A stretch of 64,000 nt of DNA from Acidimicrobiales bacterium (GCA_020629635.1 JAHDCX010000012.1:107219-171218); one strand, 5' to 3'; numbered from the stretch's first letter, positions 1 to 9,121 are shown. The notes: a model not told the origin generated them from the letters alone. Translations and numbers: made by a program.

Positions 1-2140
1 GCAGATAGGTGACCGGCTCCTTGCCGTTGCGACGACGAATGTAGGGGTGCACCGACCCGCCCTGGATCGGGCCGGGACGGATCAAGGCCACCTCGACGAC
101 CAGGTCGTAGAACATGCGGGGCTTGAGGCGGGGCAGGGTCGCCATCTGAGCTCGGGACTCGATCTGGAACACCCCGATCGTGTCCGCCCGACAGATCATG
201 TCGTAGACCTCGGGATCCTGAGGCATGGTCGCCATGTCGACATCGAGCTCGTGGTGCTCGGCGATGAAGTCGATCGCATAGTGGATCGCCGAGAGCATCC
301 CGAGGCCGAGCAGGTCGAACTTGACCAAACCCGTCGCGGCGCAGTCGTCCTTGTCCCACTGGAGCACGCTGCGGTTCTCCATGCGCGCCCACTCGACTGG
401 GCACACCTCGACCACCGGCCGATCACAGATCACCATGCCCCCCGAATGGATCCCGAGGTGCCGGGGGGCGTGTTCGAGCTCGGACGCAAGCACGGCGACA
501 TCGTCGGGCAGCTGCTCGAGCTGCGAACCCAGGCTCGTCCAGCCGTCGAGTTTCTTGGAGAAGGCGTCCTGTTGGCCGGTGGCGTAGCCGAGCGCCTTGG
601 CCATGTCGCGCACCGCGGAGCGCGACCGGTACGTGATCACGTTGGCGACCTGCGCCGTGTGCTCACGCCCGTACCGCTCGTAGACGTATTGGATCACCTC
701 TTCGCGCCGGCCCGACTCGATGTCGATGTCGATGTCGGGTGGGCCGTCACGTTCGGGCGACAGGAATCGTTCGAACAACAACCCGAGCGCCACGGCGTCG
801 GCGTTGGTGATCCCGAGCGCATAACAGACCGCCGAATTCGCCGCCGACCCCCGCCCCTGGCAGTAGATGTCGGCCCGACGGCAGAAGTCGACGATGTCGT
901 GGACGATCAGGAAGTAGCCCGGGAATCCGAGCGAGGCGATCAGGTCGAGCTCGTGGTCGATCTGCGCCCACGCCCCCGACACCATCTCGTCGCTGCGATT
1001 GCCATAGCGGCGTCGAGCGCCACGGGCCGTCAGCTCCCGCAGCCACGACATCTCGTCGTGCCCTTCCGGACACGGGTACGGCGGAAGATTGGGAGCGACC
1101 AACTGGAGATCGAACGCGCACTCGAGCCCGATCCGTTGCGCCGCCTCGACCACGCCCGGATATCGGGCGAAGCGTCGCGTCTGCTCGTCGCCGCTGCGCA
1201 GATGCGCCATCGACGCTGCGGGCAGCCAGCCGTCGTGCTCGTCGAGCGACCGCCGGTGCCCCACCGACGCCAGCGCCGTGGCCAGCTTGCGATGACCCTG
1301 GTGGGCGTAGCGCACATCGTTGGTGGCCACGACGGTGAGACCACGTTCGATCCCGAGTCGAGCGAGCGCGTCGTTGCGGGTCGTGCACAACGGCGTGGCG
1401 TGATCCCACAGCTCGACCGCCACATTGACCGCCCCGAAACGGCTGACCAGGTCGTCGACCACTCCGCCAGCCGCCGACGGACCATGTCCCGCCAACGCTC
1501 GTGCGACCGGACCCCGATCGGTGCCCGTCAGCACCATCCACGACCCCTCGGCGAGTTCGGTCAACCGGTCGAGCGTGTAGGCCGGGGCACCCTTCTCCCC
1601 CGCCATCTGCCCCTCGCTGATCGCCCGCGCCAAACGCGCATACCCCACGGGGCCACGAGCGATCACGACCAGATCACCTTCGGGAAGTGTCAGCTCGGTA
1701 CCGAACACCGTCGGCAGACCATGTGCCCGTGCCGCCTCTGCGAATCGGACGACCCCGTAGAACCCGTTGCGGTCGGTCAACGCCAACGCCGACAACCCGA
1801 GGCGGACCGCTTCCTCCGCCAGATCCTCCGGCCCCGATGCCCCGTCCAGAAAGCTGAAGTTGGAGTGGCAGTGCAACTCGGCGTAAGGAGCCACCGACGT
1901 CGGGCGCACCAACTCCGGCGGCTCGTACGCCTCACGATGCCGCGACCACGCCGGACTGTCGCCCCCCGTGCGCAGCACCCCACTCGTCGGTTCCTCGGTC
2001 GATGCCCCACGTGGCCCCTCCCGCACCGCCGGCCCATCGCTCACCCACTCATCGGCACTCGGCGAATCCGGGCGCGTCCCGCGATCCGACATTCGCCGTT
2101 CCAACTCCGACCACGGCACCGGCGGATTACGCCAACCCAT
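1..2140 (-). CDS. dnaE2: Error-prone DNA polymerase III alpha-type subunit DnaE2 (C-terminus outside window)
   Basis: Replicative-type C-family polymerase used for translesion synthesis in the SOS mutasome with ImuA'/ImuB. About 713 residues are visible of the roughly 1,080 usual for the family; the gene runs off the left edge. The protein opens with MGWRNPPVPWSELERR, a typical DnaE2 start, has a PHP domain from about residue 86 (motif ELHCHSNFSFLDG), and carries the catalytic PDIDIDIE motif with Asp469 and Asp471. The motif RPGPIQGGSVHPYIRRRNG near the edge is also characteristic. The ATG start is preceded by a long leader holding two copies of a 44-nt repeat and a LexA box. It lies 182 nt downstream of an ABC exporter gene on the same strand. 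The PHP-domain function and mutasome role are family knowledge. Confidence 0.95.
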   Translation of the reverse strand, partial: MGWRNPPVPWSELERRMSDRGTRPDSPSADEWVSDGPAVREGPRGASTEEPTSGVLRTGGDSPAWSRHREAYEPPELVRPTSVAPYAELHCHSNFSFLDGASGPEDLAEEAVRLGLSALALTDRNGFYGVVRFAEAARAHGLPTVFGTELTLPEGDLVVIARGPVGYARLARAISEGQMAGEKGAPAYTLDRLTELAEGSWMVLTGTDRGPVARALAGHGPSAAGGVVDDLVSRFGAVNVAVELWDHATPLCTTRNDALARLGIERGLTVVATNDVRYAHQGHRKLATALASVGHRRSLDEHDGWLPAASMAHLRSGDEQTRRFARYPGVVEAAQRIGLECAFDLQLVAPNLPPYPCPEGHDEMSWLRELTARGARRRYGNRSDEMVSGAWAQIDHELDLIASLGFPGYFLIVHDIVDFCRRADIYCQGRGSAANSAVCYALGITNADAVALGLLFERFLSPERDGPPDIDIDIESGRREEVIQYVYERYGREHTAQVANVITYRSRSAVRDMAKALGYATGQQDAFSKKLDGWTSLGSQLEQLPDDVAVLASELEHAPRHLGIHSGGMVICDRPVVEVCPVEWARMENRSVLQWDKDDCAATGLVKFDLLGLGMLSAIHYAIDFIAEHHELDVDMATMPQDPEVYDMICRADTIGVFQIESRAQMATLPRLKPRMFYDLVVEVALIRPGPIQGGSVHPYIRRRNGKEPVTYL

Positions 2141-2142
2141 CT

Positions 2143-2232
2143 GCTTTCGCAATCGCACGTTCGCTTCGCTCGGCGTGCTCTGCTGATCGCTTTCGCAATC
2201 GCACGTTCGCTTCGCTCGGCGTGCTCTGCTGA
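2143..2232. repeat. Tandem 44-nt direct repeat in the dnaE2 leader
   Basis: Positions 2143-2186 and 2189-2232 are identical over 44 nt (period 46, 2-nt spacer). They lie between the LexA box and the dnaE2 start codon, immediately upstream of the ATG. Each unit holds GC-rich inverted segments (GCACG ... CGTGC) and could fold in the mRNA. No spacer or CRISPR-like arrangement is seen. Confidence 0.9.
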
Positions 2233-2285
2233 CTCCTTTGTCTGCCTTGGGTCACCCAGGACGGGGCGCCACTCAAGTCAGCGTA

Positions 2286-2301
2286 TCGAACACTTGTTCG
2301 C
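2286..2301 (-). promoter_or_regulatory. LexA (SOS) box upstream of dnaE2
   Basis: The sequence tcgaacacttgttcgc matches the actinobacterial/Gram-positive LexA operator TCGAAC-N4-GTTCGA at 11 of 12 fixed positions. It sits 146 nt upstream of the dnaE2 ATG and just beyond the stop of the upstream ABC transporter gene, so dnaE2 is probably transcribed and repressed independently. Confidence 0.85.
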
Positions 2302-2322
2302 TTGTCGAAACCTCTCGAATCC

Positions 2323-4185
2323 TCAGGATCCGTGGAAGGCAGCGTCGAAGGTGCAGCGGCCGTCGGCGTAGACCACGCCGTCAGCGCAGGTCGTTTCGAT
2401 TTCTCCGTCGCCGAACTGCTCACGGTACAACTCGGCATACGCACCACGCTTCGCCAACAACGTGTCGTGATCGCCGGACTCGATGATGCGACCATGATCG
2501 ACCACGTGAATGACATCGGCGGACTGGATCGTCGAGAGCCGGTGCGCCACCGCCAACGTCGTGCGTCCGCTCACGAGCTCCCCGAGTGCGGCCTGAATCT
2601 TGCGCTCCGACGCCGTGTCGAGGGCAGACGTCGCCTCGTCCAGCACGAGCACACGCGGGTCGTGAAGCAACACTCGAGCGATGGCGATGCGTTGGCGTTC
2701 ACCGCCGGAGAGCCGGAATCCTCGCTCCCCGACAACAGTGTCGTAACCGTCGGCGAACTCCATGATGCGATCATGAATCGCCGCTGCCCGGCAGGCCTTC
2801 TCGACCTCGGCGTCGCTCGCGTCGGGTTTGCCGTAGCAGACATTGTCCCGCAGCGTTCCGGCGAACAGATAGCTCTCTTGAGTCACGAACCCCATCACGT
2901 GCGCCAAGGACTCGAACGACAGCTTCCGAAGATCGACGTCGTCGATGCTCACGACACCCTCCGTCGGGTCGTAAAGCCGAGCCACCAGGTTGAGGATGGT
3001 CGATTTGCCCGATCCCGAGGGCCCGACGAATGCCACCAAGGTCCCCGGTGAGGCCGTGAACGAAACCGAATCGAGCGTCTCGGGCCCGTCGTCGTAGGCG
3101 AAGTGCACGTCGTCGAAGGCGACCGCGCCTCGCACGTCTTGGGAGCGCAACACCACGGCGTCTTCGGCCTCGACCACATCGGGTTCAGCGTCCAGGTAGG
3201 CAAAGATCCGGCGAAACAGCGCACGGCTCGATTGCAGCTCCACCGTCGTCTCGAGCAGCCGAGCGACGGGGAAGAACAGCTGCGACTGCAGGGTCGTGAA
3301 TGCGACCACCGTGCCGGCAGTCAACGACGAACCACCGTCGATCAAGAAGCCAGCCACGAGGTAGACGAGCACCGGCGTCGCCCCCATGAACGTGCCCACG
3401 ACGGTGAAGAACGCCTGGCCGATGACCTGTTGGGCCGTCGCAGCCTCCGCCAGATCGTCGTTCGCCTGCTCGAATCGGGCGATCTCCCGGTCCTGACGGC
3501 CAAACAACTTCGCGAGTGTGATCCCCGAAACCGACAGCGTCTCCTGCGTGACCACGCTCATCTCTGCAGTTGCAGCCTGGGTTTGCGCCGTGAACCGCTC
3601 CCGACGCGAACCGACCCAACGGGTGGCGAGTACGAACAGTGGCACGGTCAACAGCGCCAAACCAGTGAGCGGGACCGACAAGAACAACATGGCGATGATC
3701 GCCGAGATGAACGTCACGACATTCGACAAGATGTTCGACAGCGTGGTGGTCACCGCATTCTGGATGCCTCCCACGTCGCTCGTGATTCGGGCCTGCAGGT
3801 CACCGGTGCGGGCTCCCGAATAGAACGAGAGCGACAACTCCTGCAGATGCCCGTACAGACGGTTTCGCAGATCCCGAAGCACGTCCTGGCCAAGCCGGTT
3901 GGTGGCGATGGTCCGCCATACACCCAGAGCCCCACTCGTGGCCGTGACGGTGAGCATCACCAGCGACAGCTGGACGACCAAGCCGAGGTCAGTGTCGCCC
4001 TCGGCCGGAAAGAGTCCGTTGTCGAAGACACGACGAAGGAGCAACGGGTTCACGACGCCGATCGCCGCGACCCCGAGCACAAGACCGACCACGACCGCCA
4101 CCCGGCGACGGTGCGGGCCGAACAGAGCGATGACGCGCCCCCAACCGAATTCGTCCTCGTGTCCGGCCCCGCCATCACGTTCCAT
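2323..4185 (-). CDS. ABC exporter, fused membrane and ATPase domains
   Basis: A 620-residue half-transporter of the MsbA/LmrA exporter type. An N-terminal six-helix membrane domain (about residues 25-310) is followed by an ATPase domain with Walker A GPSGSGKST (near 390), signature LSGGERQRIAIAR, Walker B VLVLDEATSALD and H-loop AHRLST. The C-terminus has a short extra tail (DGVVYADGRCTFDAAFHGS). It would work as a homodimer or with an unlinked partner; the substrate cannot be read from the sequence. Start: a -10-like TAGGCT lies 6 nt before the ATG, suggesting a leaderless message. It is 29 nt downstream of the preceding membrane-protein gene. Confidence 0.93.
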   Translation of the reverse strand: MERDGGAGHEDEFGWGRVIALFGPHRRRVAVVVGLVLGVAAIGVVNPLLLRRVFDNGLFPAEGDTDLGLVVQLSLVMLTVTATSGALGVWRTIATNRLGQDVLRDLRNRLYGHLQELSLSFYSGARTGDLQARITSDVGGIQNAVTTTLSNILSNVVTFISAIIAMLFLSVPLTGLALLTVPLFVLATRWVGSRRERFTAQTQAATAEMSVVTQETLSVSGITLAKLFGRQDREIARFEQANDDLAEAATAQQVIGQAFFTVVGTFMGATPVLVYLVAGFLIDGGSSLTAGTVVAFTTLQSQLFFPVARLLETTVELQSSRALFRRIFAYLDAEPDVVEAEDAVVLRSQDVRGAVAFDDVHFAYDDGPETLDSVSFTASPGTLVAFVGPSGSGKSTILNLVARLYDPTEGVVSIDDVDLRKLSFESLAHVMGFVTQESYLFAGTLRDNVCYGKPDASDAEVEKACRAAAIHDRIMEFADGYDTVVGERGFRLSGGERQRIAIARVLLHDPRVLVLDEATSALDTASERKIQAALGELVSGRTTLAVAHRLSTIQSADVIHVVDHGRIIESGDHDTLLAKRGAYAELYREQFGDGEIETTCADGVVYADGRCTFDAAFHGS

Positions 4186-4191
4186 GCCGGG

Positions 4192-4197
4192 AGCCTA
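4192..4197 (-). promoter_or_regulatory. -10 box of a putative leaderless promoter for the ABC exporter
   Basis: TAGGCT on the minus strand ends 6 nt before the ATG at 4185, the spacing expected when transcription starts at the start codon. It belongs to a pattern repeated at several genes in this window. No ribosome-binding site lies in between. Confidence 0.5.
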
Positions 4198-4214
4198 GAA
4201 GTGCATCGATGTGG

Positions 4215-5405
4215 TCAGACCGACGTTCCGAGATCGCTGCGTAGGCGCAGGTACGCGGCGCGGACGGCGAGCGCTTCACGGACTTCGTCGTTCGAGTCGG
4301 CGACGAAGTCGCTGCGGTAGCTCTCGTCGGTCACGAGACTGACGGCAAACTGCAGTCCGGAGAACGCCGCCACGAAGCCAGCGGCGACCAGATGCAGCCG
4401 AGACAGGAGAATTGATTCGCCGAACAGCTCGAAGCTCGCCAGTCGTTCATCGGGGAGGTCGCCGAACTCGAGCGTCGTCCACTGAAGCACGGTCTCCTGT
4501 CGAACCGTCAGCATGCCGAAGCCCACGTAGAAGGCGAAGATCAACAACGTGACGGCGAGCACCTGCGTCGCAAGACCCACCACGAGCCGAAGGGTCAGAT
4601 TCGACCGGGCGGCCCACCCGAGCGGCACCTGGCGCGGCCGCCCGTCGAAACGATCCGTCGCCAGCCCATCGAGCGGCGTCGATTCGAGCTCGGCACAGAC
4701 CTCGTCCCAGGTGTCGAACCACCGCAGCTCGTGGATCGCCCCACGCATCGCACCGATGAGGAAGAACAATCCGAGCAGCGCCAGCCCACCGATGACGAGC
4801 GCGAAGAGCGGGAGCGGAAAGTCGTTGACGACCTGCCAGATCTCGGCGTTCAGGAACAGGAACGCGGAGAACAGCAACATGAGCGGCAGAATCCGCCCGA
4901 GCAACTGCAACACCTGAGTCATGTGTGACCACATTGCGACGAGCCCCCAGCGGATCATCGAGAACAGCCCCCACGAGACCACGAGGTACACCACGATCAG
5001 CACCGCGATGTTGAATCCGACGACGGACAGGAACTCTGCTCCGGTTCGGTGATTCCCGATGAGCGCAAGCACGGGTGGCACGAGGACGAACAACGCCAGC
5101 TCACCCGGGCCGATGTCGCGTGGGCGCTCGAATGGGCGGCGGCCCCGCAAACGGTTCATCGCCGCCACGGCAGCGCCGACGATCACCAGCCCGAGCACGA
5201 ACGCGCCGGCCTGCTCCCAACCTTCGAGCCCGGGACCGAACGTCAGGAACATCTCGGCGAAGAAGACGAGCGTCAGAAACCCGACCGCACGGGTCCAGAC
5301 GTCCTCGGACGCTGAAAAGTCGTCGATGAAGTGTGGGATCCCGTGGCGGACGAACCAGTCCTCCGCCTCTGCGACCAGAATGTCGTCGGAGGCGAGCTCG
5401 CTCAC
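4215..5405 (-). CDS. Polytopic membrane protein of unknown function
   Basis: A 396-residue protein beginning VSELASDDILVAEAEDWFVRHGIPHFIDDF, a soluble, acidic N-terminal stretch. At least seven or eight hydrophobic segments follow (for example AVGFLTLVFFAEMFLTF, ELALFVLVPPVLALIG, ILPLMLLFSAFLFLNAEIW, LPLFALVIGGLALLGLFFLIGAM and LVVGLATQVLAVTLLIFAFYVGFGML). I do not recognise the family. The GTG start overlaps the stop codon of the homoserine kinase gene (GTGA), so it is probably translationally coupled. The reading frame stays open further upstream, but that part runs antiparallel through thrB codons and is not the true gene. Confidence 0.8.
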   Translation of the reverse strand: MSELASDDILVAEAEDWFVRHGIPHFIDDFSASEDVWTRAVGFLTLVFFAEMFLTFGPGLEGWEQAGAFVLGLVIVGAAVAAMNRLRGRRPFERPRDIGPGELALFVLVPPVLALIGNHRTGAEFLSVVGFNIAVLIVVYLVVSWGLFSMIRWGLVAMWSHMTQVLQLLGRILPLMLLFSAFLFLNAEIWQVVNDFPLPLFALVIGGLALLGLFFLIGAMRGAIHELRWFDTWDEVCAELESTPLDGLATDRFDGRPRQVPLGWAARSNLTLRLVVGLATQVLAVTLLIFAFYVGFGMLTVRQETVLQWTTLEFGDLPDERLASFELFGESILLSRLHLVAAGFVAAFSGLQFAVSLVTDESYRSDFVADSNDEVREALAVRAAYLRLRSDLGTSV

Positions 5406-6205
5406 TCGTACACGACACCGCGCATGTCGATGTGCCCGATGCTCACCTCGCCACCGTCCGGCAGCGCAGCGGCCAGCCGTTCGGCGTGAGCGGGCTCGCA
5501 GAGTGCCGCCGCAGTCGGCCCCGAGCCCGACAGCCAGGCGCACCACGCGCCATTGGCCTGCATCGCCGCGATCGCTGCCGCCGTGTCGGGCAGTGATTCC
5601 AAGCGCACCGCCTGATGCAGCCGGTCCTGTGCGGCGTCGCTCAAGAGTTCGGTGTCGCCGTTGGTGAGCGCGGCGATCAACAGTGCGGTGTGACCCATGT
5701 TGAAGACTGCGTCTTCCAGCGACACCTGCTTCGGCAGTTTGCCACGCGACTCTTTCGTGCCCGAAAGCGTGTCCGGGACCCAGAGCACCACGTTGGCTTG
5801 CAACCCGATCGGAATCTTCTCGACTCGGTCGCCGACGGCCACCGTGACGCCGCCGAAGACCGACGGCGCAACGTTGTCGGGATGCCCTTCGAGTTCGGTC
5901 GCCTCGAGAAACAGCCATCGTCGACATTCGTCGACGGTCATGCCCTTCTGGACCGCAGCAGCGGCGAGCCCGGCGACCCGAGCCGACCCGGAGAAGCCCA
6001 TGCCACGCGCTGGTGGAATCGTCGACGTGATCTTGAGGCCCCCGGTTCCTCCAAACTGGCGGAAGACACGAACAGCGAGGTGGTCCTCGCTTCCCACCCC
6101 TTCTTCGGCGAAGTCGACCTCCATGTAGCGGTCGATGGCCATCCCCAACACATCGAACCCTGGCCCAAGGTTTGCCGACGAGGCCGGCACACGAATCGTC
6201 GGCAT
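5402..6205 (-). CDS. thrB: Homoserine kinase (GHMP family)
   Basis: Phosphorylates L-homoserine with ATP in threonine synthesis. The 267-residue protein starts MPTIRVPASSANLGPGFDVLG, the classic N-terminal GHMP motif of ThrB, and has the nucleotide-binding segment PPARGMGFSGSARVAGLAAAA. The C-terminal GSGPTAAAL matches GHMP motif 3. The ATG overlaps the stop of the upstream phosphoribosyltransferase (TGATG) and its own stop overlaps the next gene, so it lies in an overlapping cluster. No thrA or thrC is adjacent, which is unusual; another GHMP substrate cannot be excluded. Confidence 0.8.
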   Translation of the reverse strand: MPTIRVPASSANLGPGFDVLGMAIDRYMEVDFAEEGVGSEDHLAVRVFRQFGGTGGLKITSTIPPARGMGFSGSARVAGLAAAAVQKGMTVDECRRWLFLEATELEGHPDNVAPSVFGGVTVAVGDRVEKIPIGLQANVVLWVPDTLSGTKESRGKLPKQVSLEDAVFNMGHTALLIAALTNGDTELLSDAAQDRLHQAVRLESLPDTAAAIAAMQANGAWCAWLSGSGPTAAALCEPAHAERLAAALPDGGEVSIGHIDMRGVVYE

Positions 6206-6708
6206 CAGGCGTCCCGAACGCCGCCCTCGACGAGTGCAGGCAACGTCGACCACGGAAACTCGATCCACTGATCGGTCCGCTTCCAGACGTACTCACACTT
6301 GATGAGCGACGCCGACTTCTCGTAGAGACAGGCCGATCGCACATCGCCGACGACGTCCTCGCAGAAGTCGTACACATGGCGGAGCGTTTTGCCGCTGTCC
6401 GCGACGTCATCGGCAATCAGGACGCGAGAATCCGTCAGGTCGAACTTGTCGAGGTACGGCGGGAGGGTCGTGGGCACGTCGAGGGTCTCGCCGACTCCGG
6501 TGTAGAACTCGACGTTCATCACGTAGAGGTTCTTCACCGAGAGGGCGTACCCCAGCGACCCGGCCACGAACAAGCCGCCTCGGGCGATGGCCAAAATGAT
6601 GTCGGGTCGATACCCGTCGTCGGCCACCTGCGCGGCGAGTTCGCGTACCGCAACCCCATAGGTCGCCCAGTCGAGATGCTCGCGTTCGTCACTCATCGCC
6701 GTGACCAT
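6205..6708 (-). CDS. Purine-type phosphoribosyltransferase
   Basis: A 167-residue type I phosphoribosyltransferase. The PRPP-binding loop VLIADDVADSGKTL is clear, with the upstream PRPP contact region IILAIARGGLFVAGSLGYAL. It resembles small Gpt/Xpt-type hypoxanthine/xanthine phosphoribosyltransferases that transfer ribose-5-phosphate to a nucleobase; exact base specificity is not readable. It begins only 12 nt after the imuB stop, so it is likely to be cotranscribed with the SOS mutasome genes. An internal ATG at 6696 is an alternative start. Confidence 0.85.
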   Translation of the reverse strand: MVTAMSDEREHLDWATYGVAVRELAAQVADDGYRPDIILAIARGGLFVAGSLGYALSVKNLYVMNVEFYTGVGETLDVPTTLPPYLDKFDLTDSRVLIADDVADSGKTLRHVYDFCEDVVGDVRSACLYEKSASLIKCEYVWKRTDQWIEFPWSTLPALVEGGVRDA

Positions 6709-6720
6709 AGCGACCGCAGC

Positions 6721-8298
6721 TCAATAGGTCCCAGCCAGCCACCAACGACCAGCCTCAAGATGCACCAGGACGGCACGACCATCGTCGAGTACGAGCTGGA
6801 AACGGGCGCGTCGACGGGCGCGAACCGGATCCCACCAGCGTTCGTCGACCGGCCACGGCCCCGCCCATGCGACCACTCGCCCCCGGTCGCGCGACGAGGC
6901 AACGAACCATTCGGGCTCGCCCGACAACTCCCCCCGGCCCGACACGCTCACCACCACCCCATGGACGTCGGTAACCTCGATCGGTCGCTCCTCGAACAAC
7001 CGCGCCGGGGAAGGCGCCGGCAACGCGCCAGGCCATGGCCGTTCGTCCACCGCGCTCAGCGATCGACCCGCCAACTCGACCGTCCCCGCCGGGAGAAGCC
7101 GTATCGCATCGGCGGCCTCACGGCCGCCTCGCCATTCGGCCACCTGCACGTTCTCCACACCGACCAGCGCCTCGAGACGGGCGACCGCACGTCCCGCTCG
7201 GAGGTCGGCCTCAGTCTCCCCACCCCAGAAGCCGAGTTGTCGACCAGCCGCTGGAATGCACTCATCGGGACGCAACACGAGCCGGGTCAGCCCGCCGCTC
7301 GGCCGGACCGCCGGACCGGCCTGAAGCCACCCATCGAGCTGCCACCGGACCCGATCGGTCAGCGCAGCAACCGACAAGGCACCTTCGTGACGCCACCCCC
7401 GAGCGAAGGTCTCCCCATGCTCACTCTCGGCTTCGATCGTGACGCGCGTACACGCTGCCCCTCGTTGCGCGAGTCGATCATGCAACGCGATCGCCAGCGA
7501 CCGGGCAGCGAACGCCGCCTGATCGATCCGTTCGATCGGTGGCTCGAGCTCGATCGACTGGGCCATGTCCTCGGGGGGATCGGTCGCGTCCGGGAGACGT
7601 TCGTCCTCACCTCGGGCCCGGGCATGCGCCACCAAACCCGCTCGGCCGAACCGACCGAGCACGTCGGACCGCTCAAAGCCCGCAAACGCTCCGAGCGTCC
7701 GGACGCCAAGACGCCAGAGCACATCGGTCAGTCCCGGGTCGTCGAGAAGTGTGATCGACAACGGCGCGAGGAAGTCTGGGCCCTCCCCAGAGGGCACGAT
7801 CATCGGCGATGCCGATCGCACCCGAGCTGCGAGACGGGCCGTGAAGACCCCATCGGCGATCCCGACCGAGCACGTCGTCCGCCCCTCGAGTGCGTCCTCG
7901 ACGACCTCGGAGATCTTCGCGGCGAGAGACTCGTCGCCTCCGAAATATCGTGAGGGTCCACGAGTCGCGAACAGACACGTCCCGGGCTGCACGATGTCGA
8001 GCCGAGGCGTCAGCTGCTCCAACGCGCCGGCGACCGCCTCGAACGAACGTGCTTCGGCGGCGAGATCGCGTTCGGCGATCGTGAGCTCGGGACAGCGGCC
8101 CTGCGCTTCACGACGCCGCAACCCACGTACCACCCCTGCCCGACGGGCGGCCTCCGAGGAGGCGACCACCCGGTTGGCGTGCAGGACCGCTCCTGCGTCG
8201 TCGGGAGCGATTCCGGCCGCCACCACCGGCCAATCCGCACACCACAGGAGCGCGACTCGCTGTGGCTTTCGCCGCAGATCCTCAGATTCTTCGGCCAT
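6721..8298 (-). CDS. imuB: ImuB, Y-family polymerase-like mutasome hub
   Basis: A 525-residue DinB/UmuC-fold protein that is catalytically inactive in studied homologues and links DnaE2, ImuA' and the beta clamp. The N-terminus carries VALLWCADWPVVAAG, the ImuB version of motif I, and the usual Y-family SIDE catalytic motif is absent (region GTCLFATRGPSRYFGGDE). A clamp-binding-like QLGFWG sits in RQLGFWGGETEAD near residue 355. It overlaps the 3' end of imuA' and shares the LexA box upstream of that gene. Confidence 0.93.
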   Translation of the reverse strand: MAEESEDLRRKPQRVALLWCADWPVVAAGIAPDDAGAVLHANRVVASSEAARRAGVVRGLRRREAQGRCPELTIAERDLAAEARSFEAVAGALEQLTPRLDIVQPGTCLFATRGPSRYFGGDESLAAKISEVVEDALEGRTTCSVGIADGVFTARLAARVRSASPMIVPSGEGPDFLAPLSITLLDDPGLTDVLWRLGVRTLGAFAGFERSDVLGRFGRAGLVAHARARGEDERLPDATDPPEDMAQSIELEPPIERIDQAAFAARSLAIALHDRLAQRGAACTRVTIEAESEHGETFARGWRHEGALSVAALTDRVRWQLDGWLQAGPAVRPSGGLTRLVLRPDECIPAAGRQLGFWGGETEADLRAGRAVARLEALVGVENVQVAEWRGGREAADAIRLLPAGTVELAGRSLSAVDERPWPGALPAPSPARLFEERPIEVTDVHGVVVSVSGRGELSGEPEWFVASSRDRGRVVAWAGPWPVDERWWDPVRARRRARFQLVLDDGRAVLVHLEAGRWWLAGTY

Positions 8299-8989
8299 CG
8301 ATCAGCGTCAGGCGAGGAGTGGGCGTGGATGCATCGAGACGGCGCACCGCTCCGTCCTCGCCAGGAAGCGCAAGGGTGGATCGCCGCTCACGCCCTGCCC
8401 CGCGACGCCCACCGCCGACCACGTCCACCACTCGCGACCGCAGTACCCCATGGCCCCGTCCGACCCCCTCCCATCGGACCGTGTCGCTGCGAAACGTCAG
8501 ATCCGCAGACAACTGCAGCCGATCCGAGTGACCGGGGACCTCGACCAGGACCGTGCCCCGTTCTCGGGCACGCGATGCCAGCCGACGCTGTTCCGACGGA
8601 GACACTCGACGTCGCGGCGAACCAATCATGACCACGTCGACCGCCCCGACCAACGCGCCGACGACCGCGCTCCATTCGTCACGCGACCCTGTGGTGTCCA
8701 CCACCAGCACGCGCTCGACCGCGACACCGACCTCGTGCGCCGCCATCAGCCCTACCCCGTCGATGTCGACGGCCGCAATCCATCCCCCAGTTGCCGTGAC
8801 TGCCCCGAGAAGGGCCCAGGCGAGCACACGCGCGGTCGGCCCACCCGACACTCCGATCGTCGACCCTCGTTGCAACCCTCCACCCGGGAGCAACGAAACG
8901 AACGCCTCGGGGACGGGGAGCACCTGCTCCCCGGCGAGGACGACTGGCGCGACGCGTCCGATTTCCTCACGAAGTTCCGCATGAACCAT
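8282..8989 (-). CDS. imuA': ImuA'-type mutasome protein
   Basis: A 235-residue RecA-like accessory protein of the DnaE2 mutasome. It has a RecA-fold core (RGSTIGVSGGPTARVLAWALL and GWIAAVDIDGVGLMAAHEVGV), but the P-loop is degenerate, as in mycobacterial ImuA'. It is directly followed by and overlaps imuB. I chose the ATG at 8989: a TTG at 9007 lies inside the LexA palindrome and would not be transcribed if the promoter overlaps the operator. Confidence 0.88.
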   Translation of the reverse strand: MVHAELREEIGRVAPVVLAGEQVLPVPEAFVSLLPGGGLQRGSTIGVSGGPTARVLAWALLGAVTATGGWIAAVDIDGVGLMAAHEVGVAVERVLVVDTTGSRDEWSAVVGALVGAVDVVMIGSPRRRVSPSEQRRLASRARERGTVLVEVPGHSDRLQLSADLTFRSDTVRWEGVGRGHGVLRSRVVDVVGGGRRGAGRERRSTLALPGEDGAVRRLDASTPTPRLTLIDGRRI

Positions 8990-8993
8990 CTCA

Positions 8994-9021
8994 CCAGTAT
9001 CGAACAATTGTTCGATACTGG
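8994..9021. promoter_or_regulatory. Perfect LexA (SOS) palindrome upstream of imuA'
   Basis: A 28-nt perfect inverted repeat whose core, tcgaacaattgttcga (9000-9015), matches the consensus LexA operator at every fixed position. It ends 5 nt before the imuA' ATG, so LexA should block imuA'-imuB initiation. The gene on the other strand starts at 9122, so divergent control is possible. Confidence 0.93.
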
Positions 9022-9121
9022 CAAACCATCAGGATTCTCCCAGTTGACGAGGGACCATAGATGCTGTTTCAATGCTTTTCATGATTCATCAAAGCTTCCC
9101 CGAGCTCCCGGACTTCTTTCG

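Noticed and set aside
47..2371. A 774-codon open frame on the plus strand
   Set aside because: It is antisense to dnaE2, is rich in Arg/His/Pro as expected of a high-GC shadow frame, and the minus-strand product is a clear DnaE2.
6172..9121. Long plus-strand open frames opposite imuB and imuA'
   Set aside because: They are antisense shadows of imuB/imuA'. Only the last part of one (from ATG 9122) reads as a real protein.
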